Positions 38,474 to 48,848 are shown, counted from the stretch's first letter. The stretch is 64,000 bases of DNA from Herbaspirillum hiltneri N3 (GCF_001267925.1 NZ_CP011409.1:372001-436000), one strand, 5' to 3'. The notes: generated by a model from the sequence alone, not told the origin. Made by a program: numbers and translations.

Positions 38474-39070
38474 TCACATCTCGATGCGGCCGAAAACCAG
38501 CAGCACATCGCCGTTGTTCTTGTTCGACGAGAGGCGCGGTACGTAAGCGAACATGACCTTGGCTTTCTTGGTGCCGATCGACGCCAGCGGCAGCGGCACC
38601 GGGAACGGCACGCCGCCGAAGTAATCCTGCCGGCTCATCAGCATGGCGGTGCCGCCGATACCCAACTCGAGCGGCGTGCGGCCGATCGGATAGACCCATT
38701 CGTAAGCGTAGCCGGCCATGATTTGCGGATGGCGATGCGAATCCTTGAGCACGAAGCCGTACAGCGACTCGTCATTGCCGCGCTCGTTGCGCATGGTCTT
38801 GCCGTAGCCCAGACCCCAGGCGTGTTCGTTCAGTTGGTCCAGCTTTTCCTTGGTATAGGTGCTGCGGCCGTGGTGAGCCAGGCCCGATACGTAGATGGCG
38901 TCGTCGCCTTTGTCGGCGATTTCCGAGGCGTGATTCTTGATGGATTGCCACCAGCTGAATTCGTCGCTTTGTTGCGCCATGGCGGGAAGCGACGTTGCCG
39001 CGCAACCCAGCGCGAAAGCACCGGCGAGCAAGGCGCGGGGAGCGGAAAAGGAGGGAAGTGATTGGCTCAT
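38474..39070 (-). CDS. pagP: Lipid A palmitoyltransferase PagP
   Basis: 198 residues. A signal peptide ends near SLPAMA. The mature protein matches PagP: YVSGLAHHGRSTYTKEKLDQ (catalytic His region), GLGYGKTMRNERGNDESLYG, FVLKDSHRHPQIMAGYAYEW (the Asp-Ser pair) and PLPLASIGTKKAKVMFAYVP. PagP is an outer-membrane eight-stranded barrel that transfers palmitate from phospholipid to lipid A, strengthening resistance to cationic peptides. No strong ribosome site is seen at ATG 39070. Confidence 0.85.
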   Translation of the reverse strand: MSQSLPSFSAPRALLAGAFALGCAATSLPAMAQQSDEFSWWQSIKNHASEIADKGDDAIYVSGLAHHGRSTYTKEKLDQLNEHAWGLGYGKTMRNERGNDESLYGFVLKDSHRHPQIMAGYAYEWVYPIGRTPLELGIGGTAMLMSRQDYFGGVPFPVPLPLASIGTKKAKVMFAYVPRLSSNKNNGDVLLVFGRIEM

Positions 39071-39400
39071 ATTTTTATTGGCTGTTTGTTGATGGTGCTG
39101 ACGGTCGTTTGCACACGGCGCGGCAAATGCCGGCAGGAAACGGACCAGATTTCCTCGTCAGAAAAATCGGCGAGGCGATGCCCGGGACGAGCATTGCCTG
39201 ACGATGGAGTCGAGAGTGAGACTGGATCATTGCACAAGAAGTTTTATGCAATGCGGATAAATCGTTTCAAAATGTTGCGGCGGAAATGGGGGGGTAACGC
39301 CGCTTGCCGCGAGGGCAGCGGGTTACGCAACAGCCGCTGCGATGTAATGGTTTTGTAACAAAAAACCGGCGTCGCCCGAAAAAGCGCCGCCCGTAACGGC
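39071..39400. other. Intergenic region between queF and pagP (330 bp), no gene seen
   Basis: Both flanking genes are on the minus strand. The interval holds an imperfect hairpin (GTAAC..GCTTGCC at 39294-39308 with GGCAGCGGGTTAC at 39314-39326) and an AT-rich hairpin GGTTTT/AAAACC near 39349-39367. It presumably contains queF termination and the pagP promoter. No credible ORF or RNA family recognised. Confidence 0.4.
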
Positions 39401-40249
39401 TTACTGACGCGCGTTGCGCAGGTTGGATGGTGCCCTTGCAGCAGAAAAATTGCTGCGCCACGGATTGATGTCGAGGCCGCCCCGGCGCGTATAGCGTGCG
39501 TAGACTGCGAGCTTTTGCGGGCGGCACTGACGCAGCACGTCGACGAAAATGCGTTCCACGCATTGCTCGTGGAATTCGTTGTGTTCACGGAAACCGATCA
39601 GGTATTTCAGCAGTGCTTCCTGGTCAATCGGCGCGCCCACGTAATGGATCTGTACGCTGCCCCAATCCGGCTGGCCGGTAACCGGGCAATTGGATTTGAG
39701 CAGGTGCGACAGCAGCGTTTCCTCGACGGTCGCTTCGTCGTGATTGGCCGACAGCAGCGACGGATTAGGGTGGTGATCGACGACCTCGATGTCGAGACGG
39801 TCAAGCAGCAGGCCGCTCAGTTCACCCATCTGCAATGACGAAAATGCGCCCGGTTCGGTCAGCGTCACCTGCACGCCGGCGCCGGCCGCCGCCGAGAGAT
39901 CTTTCTGCAACAGCGCGACCAAAGCCTGCTGATCATCGAGGCGAGTCTGGTTGAAGGAATTCAGATACAGCTTGAACGACTTCGATTCGATGATGTTGGG
40001 CGAATCGGCCTGGATCATGAATGTGGCAATCGCGATTTGCGGCTTGCCGCGCTGGTTCAGCCACGACACTTCATACGCATTCCAGATATCGACGCCGAAG
40101 AACGGCAGCGTGCCCGTCACGCCGAGTTCGTCGCGCTTGGGCTGGCGTGGAATCGGGAACAGCAGGGACGGGTCGTAGGCGTCCGGATAAGCGGACGACT
40201 TGCCCAGCGGCGAGGTGTCGGGAGAGTTGCTTGCGTTGGCGTGGTTCAT
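39401..40249 (-). CDS. queF: NADPH-dependent 7-cyano-7-deazaguanine (preQ0) reductase
   Basis: 282 residues, the long two-domain (YqcD-type) form. The C-terminal tunnel-fold half has the catalytic Cys in [17 protein letters not shown] and the substrate Glu/His in [13 protein letters not shown]. It reduces preQ0 to preQ1 in queuosine synthesis for tRNA. Lies 51 bp downstream of ilvA on the same strand. Confidence 0.95.
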   Translation of the reverse strand: MNHANASNSPDTSPLGKSSAYPDAYDPSLLFPIPRQPKRDELGVTGTLPFFGVDIWNAYEVSWLNQRGKPQIAIATFMIQADSPNIIESKSFKLYLNSFNQTRLDDQQALVALLQKDLSAAAGAGVQVTLTEPGAFSSLQMGELSGLLLDRLDIEVVDHHPNPSLLSANHDEATVEETLLSHLLKSNCPVTGQPDWGSVQIHYVGAPIDQEALLKYLIGFREHNEFHEQCVERIFVDVLRQCRPQKLAVYARYTRRGGLDINPWRSNFSAARAPSNLRNARQ

Positions 40250-40300
40250 GGTCTTGCTTCCTTCGTACTTCTCAAATTCTCTGACGCGTCCCTGGCGGCA

Positions 40301-41827
40301 TCAGCCAAGGAACAGTTTGTACAGCGGGTTCTTGCTTTCATCCCAATGGCGGTAGCCGAGGTTGTCCAGGAAAGCGCGGAACGTCTTCATTTCCTTCTTA
40401 GGCACCTGCAAGCCGACCAGGATGCGGCCGACGTCGCCGCCCTGATTGCGGTAGTGGAACAGGCTGATGTTCCAGTTCGGGTTCATGGTGCTGAGGAAGC
40501 GCATGAGCGCGCCCGGGCGCTCGGGGAACTCAAAGCGATACAGCAGTTCGTCCTGCGCCAGCGTACTCTTGCCGCCGACCAGATGGCGGATGTGCACCTT
40601 GGCCAGTTCATCGTGGGTCAGGTCAAGCGTACTGAAACCGTTCTTTTCAAACGTCTTGGCGATTCTGGCCGGTTCGTCGGCACTGCCGGTCTGGATGCCG
40701 ACGAAGATGTGCGCCGATTTGGCATCGCTGATGCGGTAATTGAATTCGGTCACGTTGCGCGGGCCGATCACTTCGCAGAAACGCCTGAAGCTGCCGTGTT
40801 CTTCGGGAATCGTCACGGCGAACACCGCCTCGCGGGCCTCGCCGACATCGGCCATTTCGGCGACGAAACGCAGGCGGTCGAAGTTCATGTTGGCGCCGCA
40901 GGCGATGGTGATCAGCGATTGGTTCCTGATCGGTTTTTTGCTGTTCTTGGCGCGTTCGATGTAGGCCTTGGCGCCGGCGACGGCCAATGCGCCGGCCGGC
41001 TCGACGATGCTGCGCGTGTCCTGGAAAATGTCCTTGATGGCGGTGCACACGGCGTCGGTATCGACCAGGATGATGTCGTCCACCAGCTGGCGCGTGATGC
41101 GGAAGGTCTCTTCACCGACCAGCTTGACCGCAGTGCCGTCCGAGAACAGGCCGACGTCGGGCAAGGTGACGCGGCGGCCTGCCTTGATGCTGCGTGCCAT
41201 GGCGTCGGAGTCGGTGGTCTGCACGCCGATGATCTTGATATCGGGGCGCACCGCCTTGACGTAGGCGGCGATACCGGAGATCAGGCCGCCGCCGCCGATG
41301 GCGACGAAAATCGCGTGGATGGGATCGGCGTGCTGGCGCAGGATTTCCATGCCGACGGTGCCCTGGCCTGCGATGACATACGGATCGTCGAAGGGATGGA
41401 CGAAGGTCAGCTTCAGTTTCTTTTCCAGCGTCAGCGCATGGTTGTAGGCGTCGGTGAACGAGTCGCCAAACAGCACGACTTCACCGCCGCGGCCTTTGAC
41501 GGCTTCGATCTTGACTGATGGCGTGGTGGTCGGCATCACAATCACGGCGCGGCAGCCGAGCTTGGCCGCCGACAGCGCGACGCCCTGCGCATGGTTGCCG
41601 GCCGAGGCGCAGATCACGCCGCGCTTGAGTTGGGCCGGCGGCAGATGCGCCATCTTGTTATACGCGCCGCGCAGCTTGAAGCTGAACACGCTCTGCATGT
41701 CTTCACGCTTGAAGTAAATCCGGTTTTCCATCCGTTGCGACAGCGTGTTCGCAATTTCCAGCGGCGTTTCCATGGCAACGTCGTAGACACGGGCGGTAAG
41801 GATTTTTTGCAGATAGTCGGTGGTCAT
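40301..41827 (-). CDS. ilvA: Threonine ammonia-lyase, biosynthetic
   Basis: 508 residues. The PLP lysine is in VFSFKLRGAYNKM; the phosphate cup is GGGGLISGIA. Two C-terminal ACT-like regulatory domains follow (about 330-508), fitting the isoleucine-inhibited biosynthetic enzyme, which converts threonine to 2-oxobutanoate, the first step of isoleucine synthesis. It is divergent from yqaA; the shared region holds a 14-bp palindrome. Confidence 0.96.
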   Translation of the reverse strand: MTTDYLQKILTARVYDVAMETPLEIANTLSQRMENRIYFKREDMQSVFSFKLRGAYNKMAHLPPAQLKRGVICASAGNHAQGVALSAAKLGCRAVIVMPTTTPSVKIEAVKGRGGEVVLFGDSFTDAYNHALTLEKKLKLTFVHPFDDPYVIAGQGTVGMEILRQHADPIHAIFVAIGGGGLISGIAAYVKAVRPDIKIIGVQTTDSDAMARSIKAGRRVTLPDVGLFSDGTAVKLVGEETFRITRQLVDDIILVDTDAVCTAIKDIFQDTRSIVEPAGALAVAGAKAYIERAKNSKKPIRNQSLITIACGANMNFDRLRFVAEMADVGEAREAVFAVTIPEEHGSFRRFCEVIGPRNVTEFNYRISDAKSAHIFVGIQTGSADEPARIAKTFEKNGFSTLDLTHDELAKVHIRHLVGGKSTLAQDELLYRFEFPERPGALMRFLSTMNPNWNISLFHYRNQGGDVGRILVGLQVPKKEMKTFRAFLDNLGYRHWDESKNPLYKLFLG

Positions 41828-41977
41828 AGTCAGCTAAAAGAAGCGAAAGGAACGATGGACGCGCAGTCGCGGGACTGCGATCTTCATGCGGTTTTCCCCC
41901 TTGTTTTCCCATGTCGGATCGGGAAACGCAGGGCGCGGCGAACTGATCATTATAATGGAGGCGACTGACAGGCTTAT

Positions 41978-41991
41978 ATCCGCATGCGGAT
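41978..41991. promoter_or_regulatory. 14-bp perfect palindrome in the ilvA/yqaA divergent region
   Basis: ATCCGCATGCGGAT is self-complementary over all 14 bases. It is 151 bp upstream of the ilvA start and 126 bp upstream of yqaA. An AT-rich TATAAT lies at 41951-41956. Operator-like, protein unknown. Confidence 0.45.
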
Positions 41992-42116
41992 GCAGCATAT
42001 GAAACGGCGGTTTTTTGACTTGAAAAAGCCGCTGCTGCTGTCATCTGCAGTCAAACAACGCCAACTACCAGGTTGGCGCACCAATTTCCCCCACCGCTCA
42101 TCCTTACCTGATCTGC

Positions 42117-42608
42117 ATGATTGAATCCGCCATTTTGTGGTTGCTGAATTTCCTTGCCGTACCGACCGTCGGGCTGACGTCGGTATTTTTCATCAGCTTC
42201 ATTTCGGCGACGCTGCTGCCGCTCGGCTCGGAGCCGGCGGTGTTCGCGGTCATCAAGGCCAATGGCGCGATGTTCTGGCCGGTCATCCTGGTGGCGACGG
42301 TCGGCAATACGCTGGGGGGGATGGTGGATTACTGGATGGGTTACGGCGCCAAGCAGACCTTTGCGCGCGAACGCAGCAGCCGCTGGTTCCACTGGCTCGA
42401 ACGCTTCGGCCCCAAGACCATGCTGCTGGCCTGGCTGCCGGGCATCGGCGATCCGATCTGTACACTGGCAGGCTGGTTGAGGCTGCCATTCTGGCCGTCG
42501 GTGTTCTATATGATGGTGGGAAAATTCCTGCGCTACCTGTTCATGACCTGGCTGCTGCTCAACGTGCCGGACGGCTTCTGGCGCAGCATCGCCGACTGGT
42601 TAGCCTAG
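42117..42608 (+). CDS. yqaA: YqaA family membrane protein (DedA/VTT-like)
   Basis: 163 residues, about four hydrophobic segments. VFFISFISATLLPLGSEPAV, NTLGGMVDYWMGYGAKQTFA and LLAWLPGIGDPICTLAGWLR are the YqaA/SNARE-associated (VTT) signatures, including the G-D-P near the re-entrant loop. DedA-superfamily proteins have been linked to lipid scrambling. Convergent with the ZIP gene: the stop codon regions overlap by 9 bp. Confidence 0.88.
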   Translation: MIESAILWLLNFLAVPTVGLTSVFFISFISATLLPLGSEPAVFAVIKANGAMFWPVILVATVGNTLGGMVDYWMGYGAKQTFARERSSRWFHWLERFGPKTMLLAWLPGIGDPICTLAGWLRLPFWPSVFYMMVGKFLRYLFMTWLLLNVPDGFWRSIADWLA

Positions 42609-43547
42609 CAGCGTATCCAGCAGCATCATCGTCACGAAGCCGGCCAGCAAGCCGAGCGTGGCCTGGGTTTCATGGCCTTGACGGTGCGATTCGGGAATCA
42701 CTTCGTGGCTGATCACAAACAGCATCGCACCGCCCGCACCGGCCAGCGCCCACGGCAATGCCGTGGCCGATACGCCGGTGGCCAGCGCGCCGAGCACACC
42801 GCCGACCGGTTCAACCAGTCCTGACAGGATGCCGGCGCCGGCCGACTTCCACGGCGAATAGCCAAGCGTGCGCAAGGCCAGCGCCACCACCAGTCCTTCC
42901 GGAATGTCCTGGATGCCGATGCCCGTCGCCAGCGCGATCGCCTTGCCCATTTCATCGCCGCCGAAACCGACGCCGATCGCCAGGCCTTCGGGAAAATTGT
43001 GGATCGTCACCGCCATCACGAACATCCAGATGCGGCTGGTGCGCATGGATTGAATCGCCGGATTGGGTGCGATGAAATGCTGGTGCGGGATCAGATGGTT
43101 GATCGCCAGCACGAACAGGCCTCCGAGCATGATGCCTGTGGCGGTCAGCAGGACCGCGCCGGTTTTTTCGTAGCCCAGTGCCTGGGCGTGGTTCATGGCC
43201 GGAATGATCAGCGAAAATACGCTCGCGGCCAGCATGATGCCGCCGCCGTAGCCGAGCAGCACGTCTTGCGTGCGCTCTGATATGCGCCGCGTGAACAGCA
43301 CCCCGAGCGCGCCCAGGGCCGTCAGTCCGGCGGCTGCGGACGAGCCAAGCAGCGCCATCCTGACTTCGGGATGGTCAAGGAAAAACGCCTGCAGGCTTTC
43401 GTAGGATTTGACCAGGCCGAACACCAGTCCGACCGTCAGCATGGCGATCTGGCGCAGGCGCAGGCCGGCCCAGAATCCGGATGGGGAAGGAGCGGCTACG
43501 GGTGCCGGTTCGACAGGGAATTGTTCGCGCAATTGGGCTTGTATCAT
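42600..43547 (-). CDS. ZIP family divalent metal transporter
   Basis: 315 residues, about eight membrane segments. The metal-binding transmembrane motifs are VTIHNFPEGLAIGVGFGG and GIQDIPEGLVVALALR, with HEVIPESHR further on; a cytoplasmic His segment (NHLIPHQHF) is also present. ZIP proteins import zinc and other divalent metals. ATG 43547 was chosen because GAGG lies 9 nt ahead, while ATG 43556 directly abuts that GAGG. A 25-codon ORF with a strong ribosome site precedes it by 37 bp. Confidence 0.9.
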   Translation of the reverse strand: MIQAQLREQFPVEPAPVAAPSPSGFWAGLRLRQIAMLTVGLVFGLVKSYESLQAFFLDHPEVRMALLGSSAAAGLTALGALGVLFTRRISERTQDVLLGYGGGIMLAASVFSLIIPAMNHAQALGYEKTGAVLLTATGIMLGGLFVLAINHLIPHQHFIAPNPAIQSMRTSRIWMFVMAVTIHNFPEGLAIGVGFGGDEMGKAIALATGIGIQDIPEGLVVALALRTLGYSPWKSAGAGILSGLVEPVGGVLGALATGVSATALPWALAGAGGAMLFVISHEVIPESHRQGHETQATLGLLAGFVTMMLLDTLLG

Positions 43548-43584
43548 GGCAGTCATCCTCGGATCGGATTGGCGGATGGCTGTC

Positions 43585-43662
43585 CTAAGCCTTGCACTCG
43601 GCGTAATCGGCGAGGGTGATGGCTAGATTTTCCAGAATTTCGGTAATCAGTGATTGCAACAT
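43585..43662 (-). CDS. Small ORF (25 aa) in the leader of the ZIP transporter gene
   Basis: ATG 43662 is preceded by GGAGA at optimal spacing. The peptide starts MLQSLITEILENLAITLADY and ends AECKA. It is acidic and amphipathic with one Cys, and lies 37 bp upstream of the ZIP start on the same strand. It could be a leader peptide or a small protein; I recognise no family. The AT-rich sequence upstream (43690-43760) is a likely promoter region. Confidence 0.45.
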   Translation of the reverse strand: MLQSLITEILENLAITLADYAECKA

Positions 43663-43915
43663 AGCATTCTCCGTGAGCGATGGGAAGGTGTCGATGGAGT
43701 GATAATAAATTTAAACAATTAATATATAAAAATTGATTGTATTTATTGATTCAATAGCGAGCGGTATGTTGCAATGCGGAAATTGAGCCAATTGCAGCGA
43801 ATTTCTGCAAATAAGAACCATTTCGTATTGTTCTTCCAAAAGTAAGGGCATTCCCTCGCGCGGGACGGCAATAAGATAAAATGCATATCCGGCAGCAGAT
43901 TTTTTTCCAAAATTA

Positions 43916-46900
43916 ATGAACGCCCCCGCAAAAATCCAGGCTTTGCTCACTGATGCACCGCAGGGTGCCAGCCCCACGCGCTTGCGCGAAATTCCGTACA
44001 ACTACACCTCGTTCTCCGACCGCGAAATCGTGATCCGCCTGCTGGGCGAAGACGCGTGGCGCGTGCTCGACGAGTTGCGCAGCAAACGCCAGACCGGTCG
44101 ATCTGCGCGCATGCTGTATGAAGTGCTGGGCGACATCTGGGTGGTGCGCCGCAACCCTTATCTGCAGGACGACATGCTGGATAATCCCAAGCGTCGCGCT
44201 GCACTGATCGAGGCCTTGCACCATCGCCTGGCCGAAGTGGACAAGCGCCGCATCGACGTCAATCAGTCCGAAGCGGGTGATGCCGCCGCTGCTGAGAGCG
44301 CGCGCCGCAGCGCCAACGTCGAGCTGTTGATCAAGGCCGCCCGCAAGGCGATTGCCGATTTCGGCGAAGAATTCAAGCACACCTACGACCTGCGGAAGCG
44401 CGCCACCAAGGTGCTGGGCCGCTATACCGCCAAGGACAACATCAAGTTCGACGGCCTCTCTCGCGTCTCGCACGTGACCGACGCCACCGACTGGCGCGTC
44501 GAGTATCCGTTCGTCGTGCTCACGCCCGACAGCGAAGACGAGATGGCCGGCCTGGTCAAGGCCTGTATCGAACTTGGCCTGACCATCATCCCGCGCGGCG
44601 GCGGCACCGGTTATACCGGCGGCGCGATCCCGCTGACACCGATGTCGGCCGTCATCAATACCGAAAAGCTGGAACAGCTCGGCGCCGTCGAGATGGAAGT
44701 CTTGCCCGGCCTCGACAAGCCGTACGCGACGATTTACTCGGGCGCCGGCGTAGTCACCAAGCGCGTCTCCGACGCCGCTGAAAAAGCCGGTTTCGTCTTC
44801 GCGGTGGATCCGACTTCGGCCGAAGCCTCGTGCATCGGCGGCAACGTCGCCATGAACGCTGGCGGCAAGAAAGCCGTGCTGTGGGGCACTGCACTCGACA
44901 ACCTGGCCAGCTGGCGCATGGTCGATCCGCAAGGCGACTGGCTCGAAGTCACGCGCCTGGACCACAACCTCGGCAAGATCCACGACGTCGAACTGGCGAC
45001 CTTCAGGCTCGAGTGGTCGCATCCCGGCGAAAAAGGCCAGAAGACTGAAGTTTTCAAAACCGAAATCCTCGAGATCGCCGGCCGCAAGTTCCGCAAGGAA
45101 GGCCTGGGCAAGGATGTAACGGACAAATTCCTGTCAGGCTTGCCCGGCATTCAAAAAGAAGGTTGCGACGGCCTGATCACGTCGGCGCGTTGGATCCTGC
45201 ACAAGATGCCGAAACAGACGCGCACCGTCTGCCTCGAATTCTTCGGCCAGGCGCGCGATGCGATTCCGTCGATTGTCGAAATCAAGAATTATCTCGACGC
45301 CGAGACCAAAAAGGGCGGCGCCATCCTGGCCGGCCTGGAACATCTCGACGAGCGCTACCTGCGCGCAGTCGGCTACGCCACCAAATCCAAACGCGGGGTG
45401 CTGCCGAAGATGGTGCTGATCGGCGACATCGTCGGCGACGACGAAATCGCCGTGGCGCAGGCCGCCTCGGAAGTGATCCGCATGGCCAACAATCGCGTCG
45501 GTGAAGGTTTTGTCGCGATCAGCCCGGAAGCACGCAAGAAGTTCTGGCTCGACCGCTCGCGTACCGCCGCCATCGCCAAGCACACCAACGCCTTCAAGAT
45601 CAACGAAGACGTGGTGATTCCATTGCCGCGCATGGGCGAGTACACCGACGGCATCGAGCGCATCAACATCGAACTGTCGATCAAGAACAAGCTGCAGTTC
45701 CTGGACGAGCTCAACGCCTTCTTCGTCAAGGGCAACCTGCCGCTGGGCAAGAGCGACGACGCCGAAGGCGAAGACATCCCAGCTGCGGAAATGCTGGAAG
45801 ACCGCGTGCACCAGGCCGAAGACCTGATCGCCAAGACCCAGGCGCGCTGGAGCTATCTGCTGGCCAATCTGGACCAGCCGCTGACTGTGGCGAAGGGCGA
45901 AATGGCCGCGCTGGGTCTCGACAAGCTGTTGCCGGTATTCGACCAGCGCCTGCTCGACCAGCCTGACGCCAATGTGTTCCATGTCGTGCAGGACCGCACC
46001 GTACGCGTCTCCTGGAAGCAGGAAGTGCGCGCGCAGCTGCGTCAGATTTTCAGCGGCGGCGCATTCAAGCTGATCCTTGAAGAATGCAACGCCATCCACA
46101 AGCGCGTGCTGCGCGGCCGTGTGTTCGTGGCGCTGCACATGCATGCCGGCGACGGCAACGTGCACACCAATTTGCCGGTCAACTCCGATCACTATCAGAT
46201 GCTGCAGGACGCGCATGAAGCCGTGGCGCGCATCATGACGCTGGCGCGTTCGCTGGACGGCGTGATTTCCGGCGAGCATGGCATCGGCATCACCAAGCTG
46301 GAATTCCTGACCGAAGATGAAATCAGCGAATTCCGCGAATACAAATTGCGCATCGATCCGGAAGGCCGTTTCAACAAGGGCAAGCTGCTGAATTTGCCCG
46401 GCTTTGAAGCCGACCTGTCCAACGCCTATACGCCGTCCTTCGGTTTGATGGGCCACGAATCGCTGATCATGCAGCAAAGCGATATCGGCGCCATCGCCAA
46501 CAGCGTCAAGGATTGTCTGCGTTGCGGCAAGTGCAAGCCGGTGTGCGCGACGCACGTGCCGCGTGCGAACCTGCTGTACTCGCCGCGCAACAAGATTCTG
46601 GCGACCTCATTGCTGGTCGAGGCCTTCCTGTATGAAGAGCAGACCCGCCGCGGCGTGTCGATCAAGCATTGGGAAGAGTTCGAAGACGTCGCCGACCATT
46701 GCACCGTCTGCCATAAGTGCGTGACGCCGTGCCCGGTCGACATCGACTTCGGCGACGTCTCGATGAACATGCGCAATCTGCTGCGCAAGATGGGCAAGAA
46801 ATCGTTCAACCCCGGTACGGCGACCGCGATGTTCTTCCTCAACGCCACCGATCCGGCCACCATCAATGCCACGCGCAAGGTGATGACCGACTGGGGTTTC

Positions 46901-47926
46901 AAGGCGCAGCGTCTGGGCAACGATATCTTCAAGAAGTTCGCCCGGAAGCAGACGCAGAAACCTGCAGCCACGGTCGGCAAGGCGCCGATCAAGGAACAGG
47001 TGATTCACTTCATCAACAAGAAGATGCCGGGCAACCTGCCGAAGAAGACTGCACGCGCGCTGCTCGACATCGAAGACGACAAGATCGTGCCTATCATCCG
47101 CGATCCGAAGACCACCACGGCGGAAACCGAGGCGGTGTTCTACTTCCCGGGTTGCGGCTCGGAGCGGCTGTTCTCGCAGGTCGGCCTTGCCACGCAGGCG
47201 ATGCTGTGGAACGTCGGCGTGCAGACCGTGTTGCCGCCGGGTTACCTGTGCTGCGGTTATCCGCAGCGCGGCAGCGGCGATTTCGACAAGGCGGAGAAGA
47301 TCATCACCGATAACCGCGTGCTGTTCCATCGCATGGCCAACACGCTGAACTACCTCGACATCAAGACCGTCGTGGTGTCCTGCGGTACGTGCTACGACCA
47401 GTTGCAGGGTTATGAATTCGAGAAGATATTCCCGGGCTGCCGCATCATCGACATCCACGAATATCTGCTCGAAAAGGGCGTGCGCCTGGAAGGCGTCACC
47501 GGTACCCGTTATATGTACCACGACCCTTGCCACAGCCCGATGAAGTTGCAGGACCCGCTTAAGACCGTCAACTCGCTGATCACTACTATCGATGCACAAA
47601 AGATCGAAAAGAATGAGCGCTGCTGCGGTGAGTCGGGCACCTTCGGCGTGAGCCGTCCTGACGTTTCGACCCAGGTGCGCTTCCGCAAGGAAGAAGAAAT
47701 GCGCAAGGGCGCCGATAAGGTGCGCGCCGACGGTTTCGACGGCGACGTCAAGATCCTGACATCGTGCCCGTCCTGCTTCCAGGGTTTGTCGCGCTACAAC
47801 GAAGATTCGGGCACCACCGCCGACTACATCGTGGTCGAAATGGCCAAGCACCTGCTCGGCGAAAACTGGTTGCCGGATTACGTGGCCCGCGCCAACAACG
47901 GCGGCATCGAACGCGTGCTGGTGTAA
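43916..47926 (+). CDS. Fused FAD-linked dehydrogenase / Fe-S (DUF3683, GlcD-GlcF-like) oxidoreductase
   Basis: 1,336 residues. In order: an N-terminal DUF3683 region (about 1-180, [20 protein letters not shown]), a FAD-binding type 4 domain (PP-loop [17 protein letters not shown] near 227; [17 protein letters not shown]), a FAD-oxidase C-terminal domain ([15 protein letters not shown] near 740; [10 protein letters not shown]), two 4Fe-4S clusters ([11 protein letters not shown] near 867; [12 protein letters not shown] near 929) and two CCG domains ([25 protein letters not shown]). This combines glycolate/D-lactate dehydrogenase subunits GlcD and GlcF in one chain. Oxidation of a 2-hydroxy acid with electrons to the quinone pool is likely; the substrate is unproven. 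No clear ribosome site precedes ATG 43916. Confidence 0.9.
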   Translation: MNAPAKIQALLTDAPQGASPTRLREIPYNYTSFSDREIVIRLLGEDAWRVLDELRSKRQTGRSARMLYEVLGDIWVVRRNPYLQDDMLDNPKRRAALIEALHHRLAEVDKRRIDVNQSEAGDAAAAESARRSANVELLIKAARKAIADFGEEFKHTYDLRKRATKVLGRYTAKDNIKFDGLSRVSHVTDATDWRVEYPFVVLTPDSEDEMAGLVKACIELGLTIIPRGGGTGYTGGAIPLTPMSAVINTEKLEQLGAVEMEVLPGLDKPYATIYSGAGVVTKRVSDAAEKAGFVFAVDPTSAEASCIGGNVAMNAGGKKAVLWGTALDNLASWRMVDPQGDWLEVTRLDHNLGKIHDVELATFRLEWSHPGEKGQKTEVFKTEILEIAGRKFRKEGLGKDVTDKFLSGLPGIQKEGCDGLITSARWILHKMPKQTRTVCLEFFGQARDAIPSIVEIKNYLDAETKKGGAILAGLEHLDERYLRAVGYATKSKRGVLPKMVLIGDIVGDDEIAVAQAASEVIRMANNRVGEGFVAISPEARKKFWLDRSRTAAIAKHTNAFKINEDVVIPLPRMGEYTDGIERINIELSIKNKLQFLDELNAFFVKGNLPLGKSDDAEGEDIPAAEMLEDRVHQAEDLIAKTQARWSYLLANLDQPLTVAKGEMAALGLDKLLPVFDQRLLDQPDANVFHVVQDRTVRVSWKQEVRAQLRQIFSGGAFKLILEECNAIHKRVLRGRVFVALHMHAGDGNVHTNLPVNSDHYQMLQDAHEAVARIMTLARSLDGVISGEHGIGITKLEFLTEDEISEFREYKLRIDPEGRFNKGKLLNLPGFEADLSNAYTPSFGLMGHESLIMQQSDIGAIANSVKDCLRCGKCKPVCATHVPRANLLYSPRNKILATSLLVEAFLYEEQTRRGVSIKHWEEFEDVADHCTVCHKCVTPCPVDIDFGDVSMNMRNLLRKMGKKSFNPGTATAMFFLNATDPATINATRKVMTDWGFKAQRLGNDIFKKFARKQTQKPAATVGKAPIKEQVIHFINKKMPGNLPKKTARALLDIEDDKIVPIIRDPKTTTAETEAVFYFPGCGSERLFSQVGLATQAMLWNVGVQTVLPPGYLCCGYPQRGSGDFDKAEKIITDNRVLFHRMANTLNYLDIKTVVVSCGTCYDQLQGYEFEKIFPGCRIIDIHEYLLEKGVRLEGVTGTRYMYHDPCHSPMKLQDPLKTVNSLITTIDAQKIEKNERCCGESGTFGVSRPDVSTQVRFRKEEEMRKGADKVRADGFDGDVKILTSCPSCFQGLSRYNEDSGTTADYIVVEMAKHLLGENWLPDYVARANNGGIERVLV

Positions 47927-47928
47927 GC

Positions 47929-48360
47929 ATGGCCAACGCTTGCGATCTGTGCGACGGCGACGGCGGCGAGCTGCTGTTCAACAACGGCAGCTTGCGCGTC
48001 GTGCTGGTCGACGAGCCGGCTTATCCCGGTTTCTGCCGCGTGATCTGGAACGGCCACGTCAAGGAAATGACGGATCTCGCCCCGGCAGACCGCAGCGCCT
48101 TGATGTCTGCGGTATGGGCGGTCGAAGCCGCCGTGCGCGAAGTCATGCAGCCGGAAAAAATCAATGTCGCCAGTCTCGGCAACATGACGCCGCACGTGCA
48201 CTGGCACGTCATTCCCCGCTACCTCGACGACGCACATTTCCCCAGCCCGGTCTGGGCCGAGGTGCGCCGCGACAGCGTCGCCGCTTCCCTTGCCGAACGT
48301 ACCGCTTTGTTGCCAAAGCTGCGCGCAGCGATCGCGCGCGAACTGGCGGCCGCAGCCTGA
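47929..48360 (+). CDS. HIT family protein (histidine triad nucleotide hydrolase)
   Basis: 143 residues. The histidine triad is HVHWHVIPR (about residues 87-91). The N-terminus CDLCDGDGGELLFNN carries a CxxC typical of a HIT subgroup. HIT proteins hydrolyse nucleoside phosphoramidates or dinucleotide polyphosphates. ATG 47929 is 2 bp after the preceding stop, so it is co-transcribed with the dehydrogenase. Confidence 0.9.
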   Translation: MANACDLCDGDGGELLFNNGSLRVVLVDEPAYPGFCRVIWNGHVKEMTDLAPADRSALMSAVWAVEAAVREVMQPEKINVASLGNMTPHVHWHVIPRYLDDAHFPSPVWAEVRRDSVAASLAERTALLPKLRAAIARELAAAA

Positions 48361-48431
48361 CTGCGGGCAGTCGCCGCACGTTCATTCATTCTTATCTCGC
48401 AAGACACCTCACACAATAGGAAGCGCACGCA

Positions 48432-48848
48432 ATGAGCTCCGGTCCCACGCCCGTATCCTTCAAGGTCCGCACGCAGTCGCGCGTGATGGAAGTCGCCTTC
48501 GACGACGGCGCCCAGTTCTCCATCCCGTTTGAATTGCTGCGCGTGTATTCGCCTTCGGCGGAAGTGCGCGGCCACGGCCCCGGCCAGGAGACTTTGCAGA
48601 CCGGAAAAAGAGACGTCGGCATCGTCGGCGTCGAACCTGTCGGCAACTACGGCATCAAACCGATATTCTCGGACGAGCATTCCAGCGGCATTTTTACCTG
48701 GGACTACCTGTATCAGCTCGGACGCGACCAGGATGCGATGTGGGAAACCTACCTGCAAAAACTGGAGGAGGCAGGCTTCACGCGCGAAAGCGGGCGCGAC
48801 CAGGACATGAGTTCGTCCGGCGGCAGCGCCTGCGGCCACCATCATTGA
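48432..48848 (+). CDS. DUF971 (gamma-butyrobetaine hydroxylase-like N-terminal) protein
   Basis: 138 residues. RVMEVAFDDGAQFSIPFELL followed by LRVYSPSAEVRGHGPGQETL and GNYGIKPIFSDEHSSGIFTW fits the DUF971 domain, which in larger proteins is a metal-binding N-terminal domain of hydroxylases and also accompanies Fe-S assembly genes. The C-terminus GGSACGHHH could bind metal. Located just upstream of ubiE, a conserved position in Burkholderiales. Confidence 0.85.
   Translation: MSSGPTPVSFKVRTQSRVMEVAFDDGAQFSIPFELLRVYSPSAEVRGHGPGQETLQTGKRDVGIVGVEPVGNYGIKPIFSDEHSSGIFTWDYLYQLGRDQDAMWETYLQKLEEAGFTRESGRDQDMSSSGGSACGHHH

Noticed and set aside
43711..44001. 96-codon minus-strand frame over the start of the DUF3683 gene
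   Set aside because: Half of it is antisense to a certain gene and the remainder is AT-rich promoter-like DNA.
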